From positions 9,134,450 through 9,198,449 of the forward strand of contig OZ024740.1 of NCBI GenBank assembly GCA_964016885.1: a stretch of DNA of 64,000 bases, in the 5' to 3' direction. The number at the start of each line of letters is the position of its first letter. Within the stretch, counting starts at the first letter, position 1. The stretch comes from Eledone cirrhosa. Its lineage: Eukaryota > Mollusca > Cephalopoda > Octopoda > Eledonidae. A program made the translations under genes and the position numbers. Under the pieces are notes generated by a model. It saw only the letters and a program-made list of their open reading frames with translations, made no database searches and had not been told where the DNA came from. Below, piece after piece: positions 1 to 12,160 of this stretch.

Positions 1-953
1 GGTATGTCAGTTTCGATTGGTATATCAGATTCGACTGGTATATCACTTTCTATTGCTATATCAGTTGCAATTGGTATATCAGTTTCTATTGGTATTTCAG
101 TTTCGATTGGTATGTCAGTTTCTATTGGTATGTCAGTGTCTATTGGTATATCAGTTTCTATTGGTATATCAGTTTCGATTGGTATGTCAGTTTCTATTGG
201 TATGTCAGTTTCTATTAGTATATCAGTTTCTATTGGTATGTCAGTCTCTATTGTTATATCCATTTCGATTGGTATGTCAGTTTCTATTGGTATATCAGTT
301 TCGATTGGTATGTCAGTTTTGATTGGTATATCAGTTTCTATTGGTATATCAGTTTCGATTGGTATGTAAGTTTCGATTTGTATGTCAGTTTCTATTGGTA
401 TGTCAGTTTCGATTAGTATATCACTTTCTATTGGTTTGTCAGTCTCCATTGGTATATCAGTTTCGATTGGTATGTCAGTTTCGATTGGTATATCAGTTTC
501 GATTGGTATGTCACTTTCGATCGGTATATCAGTTTCTATTTGTATATCAGTTTCGATTGGTATGTCAGTCTGTATTGGTATGTCAGTTTCGATTAGTATA
601 TCAGTTTCTATTGGTATGTCAGTCTCTCTTGGTATGTCAGTTTCGATTAGTATATCAGTTTCTATTGGTATATCAGTTTCGATTGGTATGTCAGTTTCTA
701 TTGGTATGTCAGATTCTATTGGTATATCAGTTTTGATTGGTATGTCAGTTTCGATTAGTACATCAGTTTCTATTGGTATATCAGTTTCGATTGGTATGTC
801 ACTTTCGATTGTTATGTCAGTTTCTATTGGTATGTCAGTTTCGATTGGTATATCAGTTTCGATTAGTATGTCAGTTTCTATTGGTATATCGGTTTCCATT
901 GGTAGATCAGTTTCGATTGGTATGTCAGTTTCGATTGGTATATCAGTTTCGAT
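1..953 (+). repeat. Segmental duplication copy A1 (partner 7618-8570)
   Basis: The order of variant units here is the same as at 7618-8570, an offset of 7617 bp. I noticed one substitution (a GG/AG change at the unit near 557 against 8174). The match breaks at 954, where GATATG replaces GATTGATA. The copy probably continues left of the window. Confidence 0.9.
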
Positions 954-2059
954 ATGTATGTCAGTTTAGATTGGTATATCAGTTTCTATTGGTATATCAG
1001 TTTCGATAGGTATATCCGTTTCGATTGGTAAGTCAATTTCGATTGGTATGTCAGTTTCGATTGGTATGTCAGTTTCTATTATTATATCAGTTTCTCTATG
1101 TATGTCAGTCTCTATTGGTATATCAGTTTTGATTGGTATGTCAGTTTCGATTGGTATATGAGTTTCGATTGGTATGTCAGTTTCGATTGGTATATCAGTT
1201 TCTATTGGTATATCAGTTTCGATTGGTATGTTAGTTTCGATTGGTATGTCAGTTTCTATTCGTATGTCAGTTTCGATTAGTATATCAGTTTCGATTGGTA
1301 TATCAGTTTCTTTTGGTATGTTAGTTCTCGATTTGTATGTCAGTTTGTATTGGTAGATCAGTTTCGATTGGTATGTTAGTTTCAATTAATATATAAGTTT
1401 CTATTGGTATGTCAGTTTCTATTGGTATATCAGTTTCGATTGGCATATCACTTTCGATTGGTATGTCAGTTTCGATTGGTATGTCAGTATCGATTGGTAT
1501 ATCAGTTTCTATTGGTATATCAGTTTCGATTGGTATATCAGTTTCTATTGGTATGTCAGTTTCTATTAGTATATGAGTTACTATTGGTATGTCAGTCTCT
1601 ATTGGTATATCAGTTTCGATTGATATATCAGATTCGACTGGTATATCACTTTCTATTGACATATCAGTTTCTATTGGTATGTCAGTTTCTATTGGTATAT
1701 CAGTTTCGATTGGTATGTCAATTTCGATTGGTATGTCAGTTTCTATTAGTATATCAGTTTCTATTGCTATGTGAGTCTCTATTGGTATATCAGTTTCGAT
1801 TGGTATGTCAGTTTCGATTGGTATATCAGTTTCGATTAGTATGTCAATTTCGATTGGTATGTCAGTTTCGATTGGTATATCAGATTCGACTGGTATATCA
1901 CTTTCTATTGCTATATCAGTTTCTATTGGTATGTCAGTTTCGATTGCTATATCAGTTTCGATCGGTATGTCAGTTTTGATTGGTATATCAGTTTCTATTG
2001 GTATATCAGTTTCGATTGGTATTTCAGTTTCGATTGGTGTGTCAATTTCGACTAGTATG

Positions 2060-2530
2060 TCAGTTTCGATTGGTATATTAGATTCGACTGGTATATCACT
2101 TTCTATTGCTATATCAGTTTCTATTGGTATGTCAGATTCTATTGGTATATCAGTCTCGATTGGTATGTCAGTTTCTATTGGTATGTCAGTTTCTATGACT
2201 ATATCAGTTTCTCTTCGTTTGTCAGTCTCTATTGGTATATCAGTTTCGATTGGTATGTCAGTTTCGATTGGTATGTCAGTTTCGATTGGTATATCAGTTT
2301 CGATTGGTATATCAGTTTCTATTGCTACATGAATTTCTATTGGTATAAAAGTTTTGATTGGTATGTCAGTTTCTATTGCTATATCAGTTGCGATTGGTAT
2401 GTCAGTTTCTATTGGTATGTCAGTTGCGATTATTATATCAGTTACTATTGGTATGTTAGTTTCGATTGGTATGTCAGTTTTGATTTTTATGTCAGTTTCT
2501 ATTGGTATATCAGTTTCGATTGGTATGTCA
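2060..2530 (+). repeat. Segmental duplication copy (partner about 3951-4421)
   Basis: Rare variants recur in the same order 1891 bp downstream: the CGACTGG unit (2085 and 3976), a GGTATAAAAGTTTTG unit (2342 and 4233), and GCGATTATTATATCAG. The offset is 105 units plus 1 bp. Copies differ at scattered bases. Limits are approximate. Confidence 0.75.
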
Positions 2531-3950
2531 GTTTCTATTGGTATGTCAGTTTCGATTGGTATATCAGTTTCGATTGGTATGTCAGTTTTGATTGGTATAT
2601 CAGTTTCTATTCGTATGTCAGTTTCGATTGGAATTTCAGTTTCTATTGGTATGACAGTTTCGATTAGTATATCACTTTCTCTTGCTATATCAGTTTCTAT
2701 TGCTATGTCAGTTTCAATTGTTATGTCAGTTTCTATTGGTATATCAGTTTCGATTGGTATGTCAGTTTCTATTGGTATGTCAGTTTCGATTGGTATATCA
2801 GTTTCGATTGGTATGTCAGTTTTGATTGGTATATCAGTTTCTATTGGTATATCAGTTTCTATTGGTATATCAGTTTCGATTGGTATGTCAGTTTCTATTG
2901 GTATGTGAGTTTCTATTGGTATATCAGTTTCGATTGGTATGTCAGTTTCTATTAGTATATCAGTTTCGATTGGTATGTCAGTCTCGATTGGTATGTCAGT
3001 TTTGATTGGTCTATCAATTTTGAATGGTACTTCAATCGCGATTAGTATGTCAGTTTCTCTTGGTATATCAGTTTTGATTGGTATGTCATTTTCGATTGGT
3101 ATATCAGTTACTATTGGTATATCAGTTTCGATTAGTATATAATTTTATATTGGTATGTCAGTTTCCATTTGTATGTCAGTTTCGAGTGGTATGTTAGTCC
3201 TCGATTTGTATGTCTGTTTCTATTGGTATATCAGTTTCGATTGGTATGTCAGTTTCAATTAGTATATCAGTTTCTATTGGTATGTCAGTTTCTATTGGTA
3301 TATCAGTTCCTATAGATATGTCAGTTTCTATTGGTATATCAGTTTCGATTGGTATGTCAGTTTCTATTGGTATATCAGTTTCGATTCGTATGTCAGTTTC
3401 GATTAGTATATCAGTTTCTATTGGTATGTCAGTCTCTATTGGTATATCAGTTTCGATTGGTATATCAGATTCGACTGGTATATCACTTTCTATTGCTATA
3501 TCAGTTTCTATTGGTATGTCACTTTCTATTGGTATATCAGTTTCGATTGGTATGTCAATTTCTATTGGTATGTCAGTTTCTATTAGTATATAAGTTTCTA
3601 TTGCTATGTGAGTCTCTATTGGTATATCAGTTTCGATTGGTATGTCAGTTTCGATTGGTATATCAGTTTCGATTGGTATGTCAGTTTCGATTGGAATTTC
3701 AATTTCTATTGGTATGTCAGTTTCGATTAGTATATCACTTTCTATTGGTATGTCAGTTTCAATTGTTATGTCAGTTTCTATTGGTATATCAGTTTCGATT
3801 GGTATGTCAGTTTCTATTGGTATGTCAGTTTCGATTGGTATATCAGTTTCGATTGGTATGTCAGTTTTGATTGGTATATCAGTTTCTATTGATATATCAG
3901 TTTCGATTGGTATATCAGCTTCGATTTGTATGTCAATTTCGATTGGTATG

Positions 3951-4421
3951 TCAGTTTCGATTGGTATATCAGATTCGACTGGTATATCACTTTCTATTGC
4001 TATATCAGTTTCTATTGGTATGTCAGTTTCTATTGGTATATCACTTTCGATTGGTATGTCAGTTTCTATTGGTATGTCAGTTTCTATTAGTATATCAATT
4101 TCTCTTCGTATGACAGTCTCTATTGGTATATCAGTTTCGATTGGTATGTCAGTTTCGATTGGTATGTCAGTTTCGATTGGTATATCAATTTCGATTGGTA
4201 TATCAGTTTCTATTGCTATATGAATTTCTATTGGTATAAAAGTTTTGATTGGTATGTCAGTTTCTATTGCTATATCAGTTGCGATTGGTATGTCAGTTTC
4301 TATTAGTATGTCAGTTGCGATTATTATATCAGTTACTATTGGTATGTTAGTTTCGATTGGTCTGTCAGTTTCGATTTTTATGTCAGTTTCTATTGGTATA
4401 TCAGTTTCGATTGGTATGTCA
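3951..4421 (+). repeat. Segmental duplication copy (partner about 2060-2530)
   Basis: Second copy of the 1891-bp-offset duplication, recognised by the same ordered rare variants, including the GGTATAAAAG unit at 4233. Limits are approximate. Confidence 0.75.
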
Positions 4422-4784
4422 GTTTTGATTGGTATATCAGTTTCTATTGGTATGTCATTTTCGATTGGAATTTCAGTTTCTATTGGTATGTTAGTTTCGA
4501 TTAGTATATCACTTTCTATTGCTATATCAGTTTCTATTGGTATGTCAGTTTCAATTGTTATGTCAGTTTCTATTGGTATGTCAGTTTTGATTGGTATATC
4601 AGTTTCGATTGGTATATCAGTTTCGATTGGTATGTCAGTTTCTATTGGTATGTCAGTTTCGATTAGTATATCAGTTTCGATTGGTATATCAGTTTCTTTT
4701 GGTATGTTAGTCCTCGATTTGTATGTCAGTTTCTATTGGTAGATCAGTTTCGATTGGTATGTCAGTTTCAATTAGTATATAAGT

Positions 4785-6119
4785 TTCTATTGGTATGTCA
4801 GTTTTTATTAGTATATCAGTTTCGATTGGCATATCAGTTTCGATTGGTATGTCAGTTTCGATTGGTATGTCAGTTTCGATTGGTATGTCAGTTTCTATTG
4901 GTATGTCAGTTGCAATTATTATATCAGTTACTATTGGTATGTTATTTTCGATTGGTATGTCAGTTTCTATTGGTATGTCTGTTTCTATTAGTATATCAGT
5001 TTCTATTGGTATGTCAGTATCTATTGGCATATCCGTTTCGATTGGTATGTCAGTTTCGATTGGTATGTCAGTTTCGATCGGTATGTCAGTATTGATTGGT
5101 ATATCAGTTTCTATTGGTATATCAGTTTCGATTGGTATGTCAGTCTCTATTGGTATGTCAGTTTCGATTAGTATATCAGTTTCTATTGGTATGTCAGTCT
5201 CTATTGGTATATCCGTTTCGATTGGTATGTCAGTTTCGATTGGTATGTCAGTTTCGATTGGTATATCAGTTTCTATTGGTTTATTAGTTTTGATTGGTAT
5301 GTCAGTTTCGATTTGTATGTAAGTTTATATTGGTATGTCAGTTTCGATTCGTATATTAGTTTCTATTGGTTTGTCAGTCTCCATTGGTATATCAGTTTCG
5401 ATTGGTATGTCAGTTTCGATTAGTATATCAGTTCATATAGGTTTATCAGTTTCGATTGGTATATCAGTTTCTATTGGTATATCAGTTTTCATTGGTATGT
5501 CAGTTTCTATTATTATATCAGTTTCTCTTTGTATGTCAGTCTCTATTGGTATATCAGTTTCGATTGGTATGTCAGTTTCGATTGGTATATGAGTTTCGAT
5601 TGGTATGTCAGTTTCGATTGGTATATCAGTTTCGATTAGTATATCATTTTCGATTGGTATATCAGTTTCTTTTGGTATGTTAGTCCTCGATTTGTATGTC
5701 AGTTTCTATTGGTAGATCAGTTTGATTGGTATCTCAGTTTCAATTAGTATATAAGTTTCTATTGGTATGTCAGTTTCTATTGGTATGTCAGTTTCTGTTA
5801 GTATATCAGTTTCAATTGGTATGTCAGTCTCTATTGTTATATCCGTTTCGATTGGTATGTCAGTTTCGATTGGTATGTCAGTTTCGATTGGTATATCAGT
5901 TTCTATTGGTTTATCAGTTTTGATTGGTATGTCAGTTTCGATTTGTATGTCAGTTTCTATTGGTTTGTCAGTCTCCATTGTTATATCAGTTTCGATTGGT
6001 ATGTCAGTTTCTATTAGTATATCAGTTCATATAGGTATGTCAGTTTCGATTGGTTTATCAGTTTCGATTGCTATGTCAGTTTAGATTGGTATATCAGTTT
6101 CTATTGGTATATCAGTTTC
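4785..6119 (+). repeat. 1.42-kb tandem duplication, left copy
   Basis: Unit order matches 6225-7541 at an offset of 1422 bp (79 units), or 1440 bp before one extra unit that the left copy carries near 4870. Hexapeptide translations from 5335 onward are identical to those from 6757 onward. Divergence starts at 6120 against 7542. Confidence 0.92.
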
Positions 6120-6224
6120 GATTGGTATGTCAGTTTTGATTGTAATTTCAGTTTCTATTGGTATGTCTGTTTCGATTAGTATATCACTTTCTATTTCTAT
6201 ATCAGTTTCTATTGGTATATCAGT

Positions 6225-7541
6225 TTCTATTGGTATGTCAGTTTTTATTAGTATATCAGTTTCGATTGGCATATCAGTTTCGATTGGTATGTCAGTTTCG
6301 ATTGGTATGTCAGTTTCTATTGGTATGTCAGTTGCAATTATTATATCAGTTACTATTGGTATGTTATTTTCGATTGGTATGTCAGTTTCTATTGGTATGT
6401 CTGTTTCTATTAGTATATCAGTTTCTATTGGTATGTCAGTATCTATTGGCATATCCGTTTCGATTGGTATGTCAGTTTCGATTGGTATGTCAGTTTCGAT
6501 CGGTATGTCAGTATTGATTGGTATATCAGTTTCTATTGGTATATCAGTTTCGATTGGTATGTCAGTCTCTATTGGTATGTCAGTTTCGATTAGTATATCA
6601 GTTTCTATTGGTATGTCAGTCTCTATTGGTATATCCGTTTCGATTGGTATGTCAGTTTCGATTGGTATGTCAGTTTCGATTGGTATATCAGTTTCTATTG
6701 GTTTATTAGTTTTGATTGGTATGTCAGTTTCGATTTGTATGTAAGTTTATATTGGTATGTCAGTTTCGATTCGTATATTAGTTTCTATTGGTTTGTCAGT
6801 CTCCATTGGTATATCAGTTTCGATTGGTATGTCAGTTTCGATTAGTATATCAGTTCATATAGGTTTATCAGTTTCGATTGGTATATCAGTTTCTATTGGT
6901 ATATCAGTTTTCATTGGTATGTCAGTTTCTATTATTATATCAGTTTCTCTTTGTATGTCAGTCTCTATTGGTATATCAGTTTCGATTGGTATGTCAGTTT
7001 CGATTGGTATATGAGTTTCGATTGGTATGTCAGTTTCGATTGGTATATCAGTTTCGATTAGTATATCATTTTCGATTGGTATATCAGTTTCTTTTGGTAT
7101 GTTAGTCCTCGATTTGTATGTCAGTTTCTATTGGTAGATCAGTTTGATTGGTATCTCAGTTTCAATTAGTATATAAGTTTCTATTGGTATGTCAGTTTCT
7201 ATTGGTATGTCAGTTTCTGTTAGTATATCAGTTTCAATTGGTATGTCAGTCTCTATTGTTATATCCGTTTCGATTGGTATGTCAGTTTCGATTGGTATGT
7301 CAGTTTCGATTGGTATATCAGTTTCTATTGGTTTATCAGTTTTGATTGGTATGTCAGTTTCGATTTGTATGTCAGTTTCTATTGGTTTGTCAGTCTCCAT
7401 TGTTATATCAGTTTCGATTGGTATGTCAGTTTCTATTAGTATATCAGTTCATATAGGTATGTCAGTTTCGATTGGTTTATCAGTTTCGATTGCTATGTCA
7501 GTTTAGATTGGTATATCAGTTTCTATTGGTATATCAGTTTC
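6225..7541 (+). repeat. 1.42-kb tandem duplication, right copy
   Basis: Matches 4785-6119. It lacks one 18-bp unit relative to the left copy just before the unit reading GTTGCAATTATT. No substitution was noticed downstream of that point, so the duplication looks recent. Confidence 0.92.
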
Positions 7542-7617
7542 TATTGGTATGTCAGTTTCTATTGGTATATAAGTTTCGATTGGTATGTCAGTTTCTATTG
7601 GTATGTCAGTTTCGATT

Positions 7618-8570
7618 GGTATGTCAGTTTCGATTGGTATATCAGATTCGACTGGTATATCACTTTCTATTGCTATATCAGTTGCAATTGGTATATCAGT
7701 TTCTATTGGTATTTCAGTTTCGATTGGTATGTCAGTTTCTATTGGTATGTCAGTGTCTATTGGTATATCAGTTTCTATTGGTATATCAGTTTCGATTGGT
7801 ATGTCAGTTTCTATTGGTATGTCAGTTTCTATTAGTATATCAGTTTCTATTGGTATGTCAGTCTCTATTGTTATATCCATTTCGATTGGTATGTCAGTTT
7901 CTATTGGTATATCAGTTTCGATTGGTATGTCAGTTTTGATTGGTATATCAGTTTCTATTGGTATATCAGTTTCGATTGGTATGTAAGTTTCGATTTGTAT
8001 GTCAGTTTCTATTGGTATGTCAGTTTCGATTAGTATATCACTTTCTATTGGTTTGTCAGTCTCCATTGGTATATCAGTTTCGATTGGTATGTCAGTTTCG
8101 ATTGGTATATCAGTTTCGATTGGTATGTCACTTTCGATCGGTATATCAGTTTCTATTTGTATATCAGTTTCGATTAGTATGTCAGTCTGTATTGGTATGT
8201 CAGTTTCGATTAGTATATCAGTTTCTATTGGTATGTCAGTCTCTCTTGGTATGTCAGTTTCGATTAGTATATCAGTTTCTATTGGTATATCAGTTTCGAT
8301 TGGTATGTCAGTTTCTATTGGTATGTCAGATTCTATTGGTATATCAGTTTTGATTGGTATGTCAGTTTCGATTAGTACATCAGTTTCTATTGGTATATCA
8401 GTTTCGATTGGTATGTCACTTTCGATTGTTATGTCAGTTTCTATTGGTATGTCAGTTTCGATTGGTATATCAGTTTCGATTAGTATGTCAGTTTCTATTG
8501 GTATATCGGTTTCCATTGGTAGATCAGTTTCGATTGGTATGTCAGTTTCGATTGGTATATCAGTTTCGAT
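7618..8570 (+). repeat. Segmental duplication copy A2 (partner 1-953)
   Basis: Repeats the variant-unit order of 1-953, starting with the unit pair containing AGATTCGACTGG. This gives a higher-order period of 7617 bp at the left side of the window. Confidence 0.9.
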
Positions 8571-8919
8571 TGATATAGCAGTTTGGATTAATATGTCAGT
8601 TTCTATTGGTATATCAGTTTCGATTACTATATCAGGTTCTATTGGTATGTCAGTTTTATTGGTATGTCAATTTTGATTGGTATATTAGTTTCGGTTGGTA
8701 TGTCAGTTTCGATTGGTATGTCAGTTTCTATTGGTATAACAGTTTCGATTGGTATGTCAGTTTCTACTGGTATGTCAGTTTCAATTAGTATATCAGTTTC
8801 TATTGGTATGTCAGTTTCCATTGGTATGTCAGTTTCTATTGGTATATGAGTTTCGATTGATATATCAGTTTCGATTTTTATGTTAGTTTCTATTGGTATA
8901 TCAGTTTCGATTGGTATGG

Positions 8920-9207
8920 CAAAGCATAAACGAACTAAGGAAAAAATTAGAAATAAGAGGGATCAGATGTTGTTTACTCGAGAGAAGGCTACGTTGGTAT
9001 GGTCACATGATGCGCATGAAATACGACAGCTGTATAGCAAAGTGGAGGGCAATAAAGTTAGACGGTAGCCACGGAGTAGGCAGACCCAGAAAAACCTGGG
9101 ACGAGCTGATAAATTCCGACCTTACACACTTACTCCTCTCCAAGACAATGTCACTGGACCGAGACCTTTGGCAGTACTCAGTAATAGAGAAGACCCGCCT
9201 TACCTAA
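8920..9207 (+). pseudogene. LINE ORF2 C-terminal remnant
   Basis: This remnant encodes about 95 residues from QSINELRKKLEIRGIRCC to a TAA stop at 9205-9207. It includes LRWYGHMMRM and GRPRKTWDEL, the arginine-rich C-terminal region usual at the end of many invertebrate LINE polymerase ORFs; its biochemical role is not established. Reverse transcriptase and endonuclease are missing, so it cannot be functional. Upstream, the frame runs by chance into satellite codons (MVYQFRLVW). It is nearly identical to codons at 11369-11656, with an L/I difference in the LLLSK/LILSK segment. The upstream satellite fusion has no start of its own that I would trust. Confidence 0.85.
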
Positions 9208-9377
9208 ATACAAAGTAAAACCTACTACAGTCAGTAGGCATGTCTAACAAAATACACCCCCGTCCCACCACCACCACCCCATCCACACCACCTCTTTCAA
9301 TGTAAAATTATATTGGTGCCACAAAATCCAGGCCGAAACAAATGAGATCGTGTAGGTGTCACGACAAAAAAACACAC

Positions 9378-9607
9378 AGTCCACGCTGTAATGTGTCCTT
9401 GTAGGCAACACGGTAAAAAACCTCTCAGTCCCACACTGTAAATGTGGTTGGTGTTAGGAAGGGCATCCAGCTGTAGAAAACCCGCCAGACAGTCCACGCT
9501 GTAATGTGGCCATGTAGGCAACACGGTAAAAACCTCTCAACCCCACACTGTAAATGTGGTATGTGTTAGGAAGGGCATCCAACTGTAGAAAACCTGCCAG
9601 ACAGTCC
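9378..9607 (+). repeat. 112-bp-period repeat in LINE 3' UTR
   Basis: About two copies of a module containing CACGCTGTAATGTG, GGCAACACGGTAAAAA, CACACTGTAAATGTGG and GTGTTAGGAAGGGCATCCA. The CACACTGTAAATGTGG motif recurs at 9432 and 9544, a 112-bp spacing. Confidence 0.85.
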
Positions 9608-9689
9608 TATGCGAGAAAAACAACCACCCTTGCCTCAAGTGGGAAAACTCCCGTCCAACCCATGCAAGCATGGAACATGGACGTTAAAC

Positions 9690-9711
9690 GATGATGATGA
9701 TGATGATGATG
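9690..9711 (+). repeat. (GAT)n 3' tail of LINE fragment 1
   Basis: Seven ATG/GAT triplets ending the LINE. The last ATG merges directly into the satellite as ATG-TCAGTTTCG, so the array resumes in the middle of a unit. Confidence 0.9.
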
Positions 9712-10716
9712 TCAGTTTCGATTAGTAAATCAGTTTCTATTTGTATGTCAGTTTCTATTGGAATATCAGTTTCGATTGGTATATCAGTTTCGATTAGTAT
9801 ATCAGTTTCGATTGGTATATCAGTTTAGATTGGTATGTCAGTTTCTATTATTATGTCAGTTTCTATTGGTATGTCACTTTCAATTGGTATATCAGTTTCG
9901 ATTGGTATGTCAGTTTTATTGGTATGTCAGTTTCGATTGGTATATCAGTTTCTGTTGGTATGTCAGTTTTGATTAGTATATCAGTTTCTATTGGTATGTC
10001 TGTTTCGATTGGTATATCAGTTTCTATTTGTATGTCAGTTTCGATTTGTATGCCAGTTTCCATTGGTATATCAGTTTCGATTTGTATGTCAGTTTAGATT
10101 GGTATATCAGTTTCGAATGGTATGTCAGTTTCGATTGGTATGTCAGTTTCTATTTGTATGTCAGTTTCAATTGGTATGTCAGTTTCTGTTGGTATATCAG
10201 TTTCGATTGGTATGTTAGTTTCTATTGGTGTGTCAGTTTTGATTAGTATATCAGTTTCTATTGGTATGTCACTTTCGATTGGTATGTCAGTTTAGATTGA
10301 TATGTCAGTTTCTATTGATATATCAGTTCCGTTTGGTATATCAGTTTCTATTGGTATATCAGTTTCGATTGGTTTGTCAGTTTCGATTAGTATATCAGTT
10401 TCTATTGGTATGTGAGTTTCTACTCGTATATCAGTTTCTATTGGTATATCATTTTCGATTTGTATGTCAGTTTAGATTGGTATATCAGTTTCGAATGGTA
10501 TGTCACTTTCGATTGGTATGTCAGTTTAGAATAGTATATCAGATTCGATTAGTATGTCAGTTTCTATTGGTATATCAGTTTCCATTGGTATATCAATCTC
10601 GATTGGTATGTCAGTTTCGATTGGTATGTCAGTTTCGTTTGATATATCAGTTTTGAATGGTATGTCAGCCTTGATTGGTATGTCCGTTTCGATTTGCATA
10701 TCAGTTTCGATTTGTA
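9712..10716 (+). repeat. 18-bp minisatellite array, segment 2
   Basis: About 55 units. It is repeated at 12161-13237 at an offset of 2449 bp, rising to 2521 bp after a 72-bp (4-unit) insertion in the other copy near 12900. It contains one 17-bp unit (TCAGTTTTATTGG near 9911). Confidence 0.95.
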
Positions 10717-10718
10717 CG

Positions 10719-11656
10719 CTCATAGCTGAATCAATGGCCGAGCTAGAGAAGAAATTCCAAACATGGAAGCACGGCCTAGAATCAAAAGGCCTTAAAATTA
10801 ACCTGGCTAAGACTAAAGTTCTAGTTTGTAAGAAAGAAAATAAGGCGGCGGTCCCCTCCGGGAAGTGGCCATGCTCAGTGTGTAGGAAAGGCGTAGGTAG
10901 AAACTCCATCTTGTGTCCCAAATGCAAAGTATGGGTGCATAAAAGATGTAGTGGGATCACAGGTAAGCTAACTAAGAACATAGATTTTACATGTGGCCGG
11001 TGTTCTGGGGCAATAAGTAGCAGCAAGTGCCCATAAATACTAGCTCTTTCAACTGCGCAGAGGGTTCTATAGAAATAGTGGACAGCTTCCGTTACCTGGG
11101 TGACAAAATCAGCAGTGGGGGAGGGTGCTCTGAAAGTATAGTAGCTAGAGTCAGAACTGGATGGAAAAAGTTTAGAGAGATTATACCGCTATTAGCCGCT
11201 AAAGGGTTCTCCCTAAAAATGAAAGGCAAATTGTACGATGCCTGCATACAAACAACAATGTTGCATGGCAGTGAGACCTGGGCATTGTGTGCAGAGGATA
11301 TACGCAGACTAGAGAGAAACGAAGCTTGCATGCTCCACTGGATGTGTAATAGTAATATACGTGAACGGCAAAGCATAAACGAACTAAGGAAAAAATTAGA
11401 AATAAGGGGGATCAGATGTTGTTTACTCGAGAGAAGGCTACGTTGGTATGGTCACATGATGCGCATGAAATACGACAGCTGTATAGCAAAGTGGAGGGCA
11501 ATAAAGTTAGACGGTAGCCACGGAGTAGGCAGACCCAGAAAAACCTGGGACGAGCTGATAAATTCCGACCTTACACACTTAATCCTCTCCAAGACAATGT
11601 CACTGGACCGAGACCTTTGGCAGTACTCAGTAATAGAGAAGACCCGCCTTACCTAA
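10719..11656 (+). pseudogene. LINE ORF2 fragment with PHD-like finger, frameshifted
   Basis: The first part (10719-11036) reads LIAESMAELEKKFQTWKHG, then a C-X2-C-X10-C-X2-C-X4-H-X2-C-X14-C-X2-C finger at 10872-11003, which is the C4HC3 pattern of PHD fingers. The frame ends at TAA 11034-11036. The second part (about 11027-11656), in another frame, resumes with VDSFRYLGDKISSGGG, then LYDACIQTTMLHGSETWAL, MLHWMCNSNIRERQSINEL, HMMRMKYDSC and GRPRKTWDEL. The homologue at 53583-55268 is continuous here, so a frameshift near 11034 broke this copy. The RT core is absent. The upstream satellite reads into this frame as MSVSIG repeats, giving a 160-codon chance fusion from 10554. Confidence 0.9.
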
Positions 11657-11826
11657 ATACAAAGTAAAACCTACTACAGTCAGTAGGCATGTCTAACAAA
11701 ATACACCCCCGTCCCACCACCACCACCCCATCCACACCACCTCTTTCAATGTAAAATTATATTGGTGCCACAAAATCCAGGCCGAAACAAATGAGATCGT
11801 GTAGGTGTCACGACAAAAAAACACAC

Positions 11827-12056
11827 AGTCCACGCTGTAATGTGTCCGTGTAGGCAACACGGTAAAAAACCTCTCAGTCCCACACTGTAAATGTGGTTGG
11901 TGTTAGGAAGGGCATCCAGCTGTAGAAAACCCGCCAGACAGTCCACGCTGTAATGTGGCCATGTAGGCAACACGGTAAAAACCTCTCAACCCCACACTGT
12001 AAATGTGGTATGTGTTAGGAAGGGCATCCAACTGTAGAAAACCTGCCAGACAGTCC
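11827..12056 (+). repeat. 112-bp-period repeat in LINE 3' UTR (fragment 2)
   Basis: Same two-copy module as at 9378-9607, shifted by 2449 bp. One base differs: TGTCCGTGTAGG here against TGTCCTTGTAGG. Confidence 0.85.
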
Positions 12057-12160
12057 TATGCGAGAAAAACAACCACCCTTGCCTCAAGTGGGAAAACTCC
12101 CGTCCAACCCATGCAAGCATGGAACATGGACGTTAAACGATGATGATGATGATGATGATG

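Larger units (their letters stand above)
1..8917 (+). repeat. 18-bp minisatellite array, segment 1
   Basis: About 495 imperfect copies of an 18-bp unit, consensus GGTATRTCAGTTTCKATT, where R is A or G and K is G or T. All units face the same way. The segment holds nested duplications (1-953 repeated at 7618-8570, 4785-6119 at 6225-7541, and about 2060-2530 at 3951-4421). It ends abruptly at 8917 inside a unit, where LINE sequence begins mid-gene. The left end runs off the window. No host gene is visible. Open frames reading MSVSIG, VCQFRL, YVSFDW or (reverse) PIETDI hexapeptides are frame products of the unit. Confidence 0.97.
8918..9711 (+). mobile_element. LINE fragment 1: C-terminal end, 3' UTR and GAT tail
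   Basis: Non-LTR retrotransposon sequence that begins abruptly inside the ORF (GGCAAAGCATAAACGAAC), with no natural 5' end. It contains the last 96 codons, a 3' UTR of about 480 bp with an internal 112-bp-period repeat, and a (GAT)n tail. The same sequence lies at 11367-12160 with the same 3' array flank (9712 onward against 12161 onward), so this is a duplicate of LINE fragment 2 cut by the duplication breakpoint rather than a separate insertion. Confidence 0.9.
10717..12160 (+). mobile_element. LINE fragment 2: zinc finger to GAT tail
   Basis: 5'-truncated LINE starting at CGCTCATAGCTGAATC, just after where the YADD motif would lie. In order it has a lysine-rich segment, a PHD-like zinc finger, the C-terminal region, a 3' UTR with a 112-bp repeat, and a (GAT)n tail at 12139-12160. 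The 5' junction with the array (TTTGTA then CGCTCATAG) is shared with the fragments at 13238 and 17133, so all three descend from one insertion. Confidence 0.92.

Noticed and set aside
1..8917. CRISPR array
   Set aside because: The repeats are contiguous 18-bp units with no unique spacers, and the context is eukaryotic.
8880..9068. Small ORF crossing the 8918 junction (MLVSIG then MAKHKRTKEK)
   Set aside because: It is out of frame with the LINE ORF, and the lysine-rich look comes from frame-shifted LINE codons.
10526..11026. Minus-strand ORFs over LINE fragments (also 13047-13847, 16942-17742, 53716-54345, 54385-54831)
   Set aside because: They are antisense shadows of the LINE coding strand, joined to satellite codons, with no recognisable domain.
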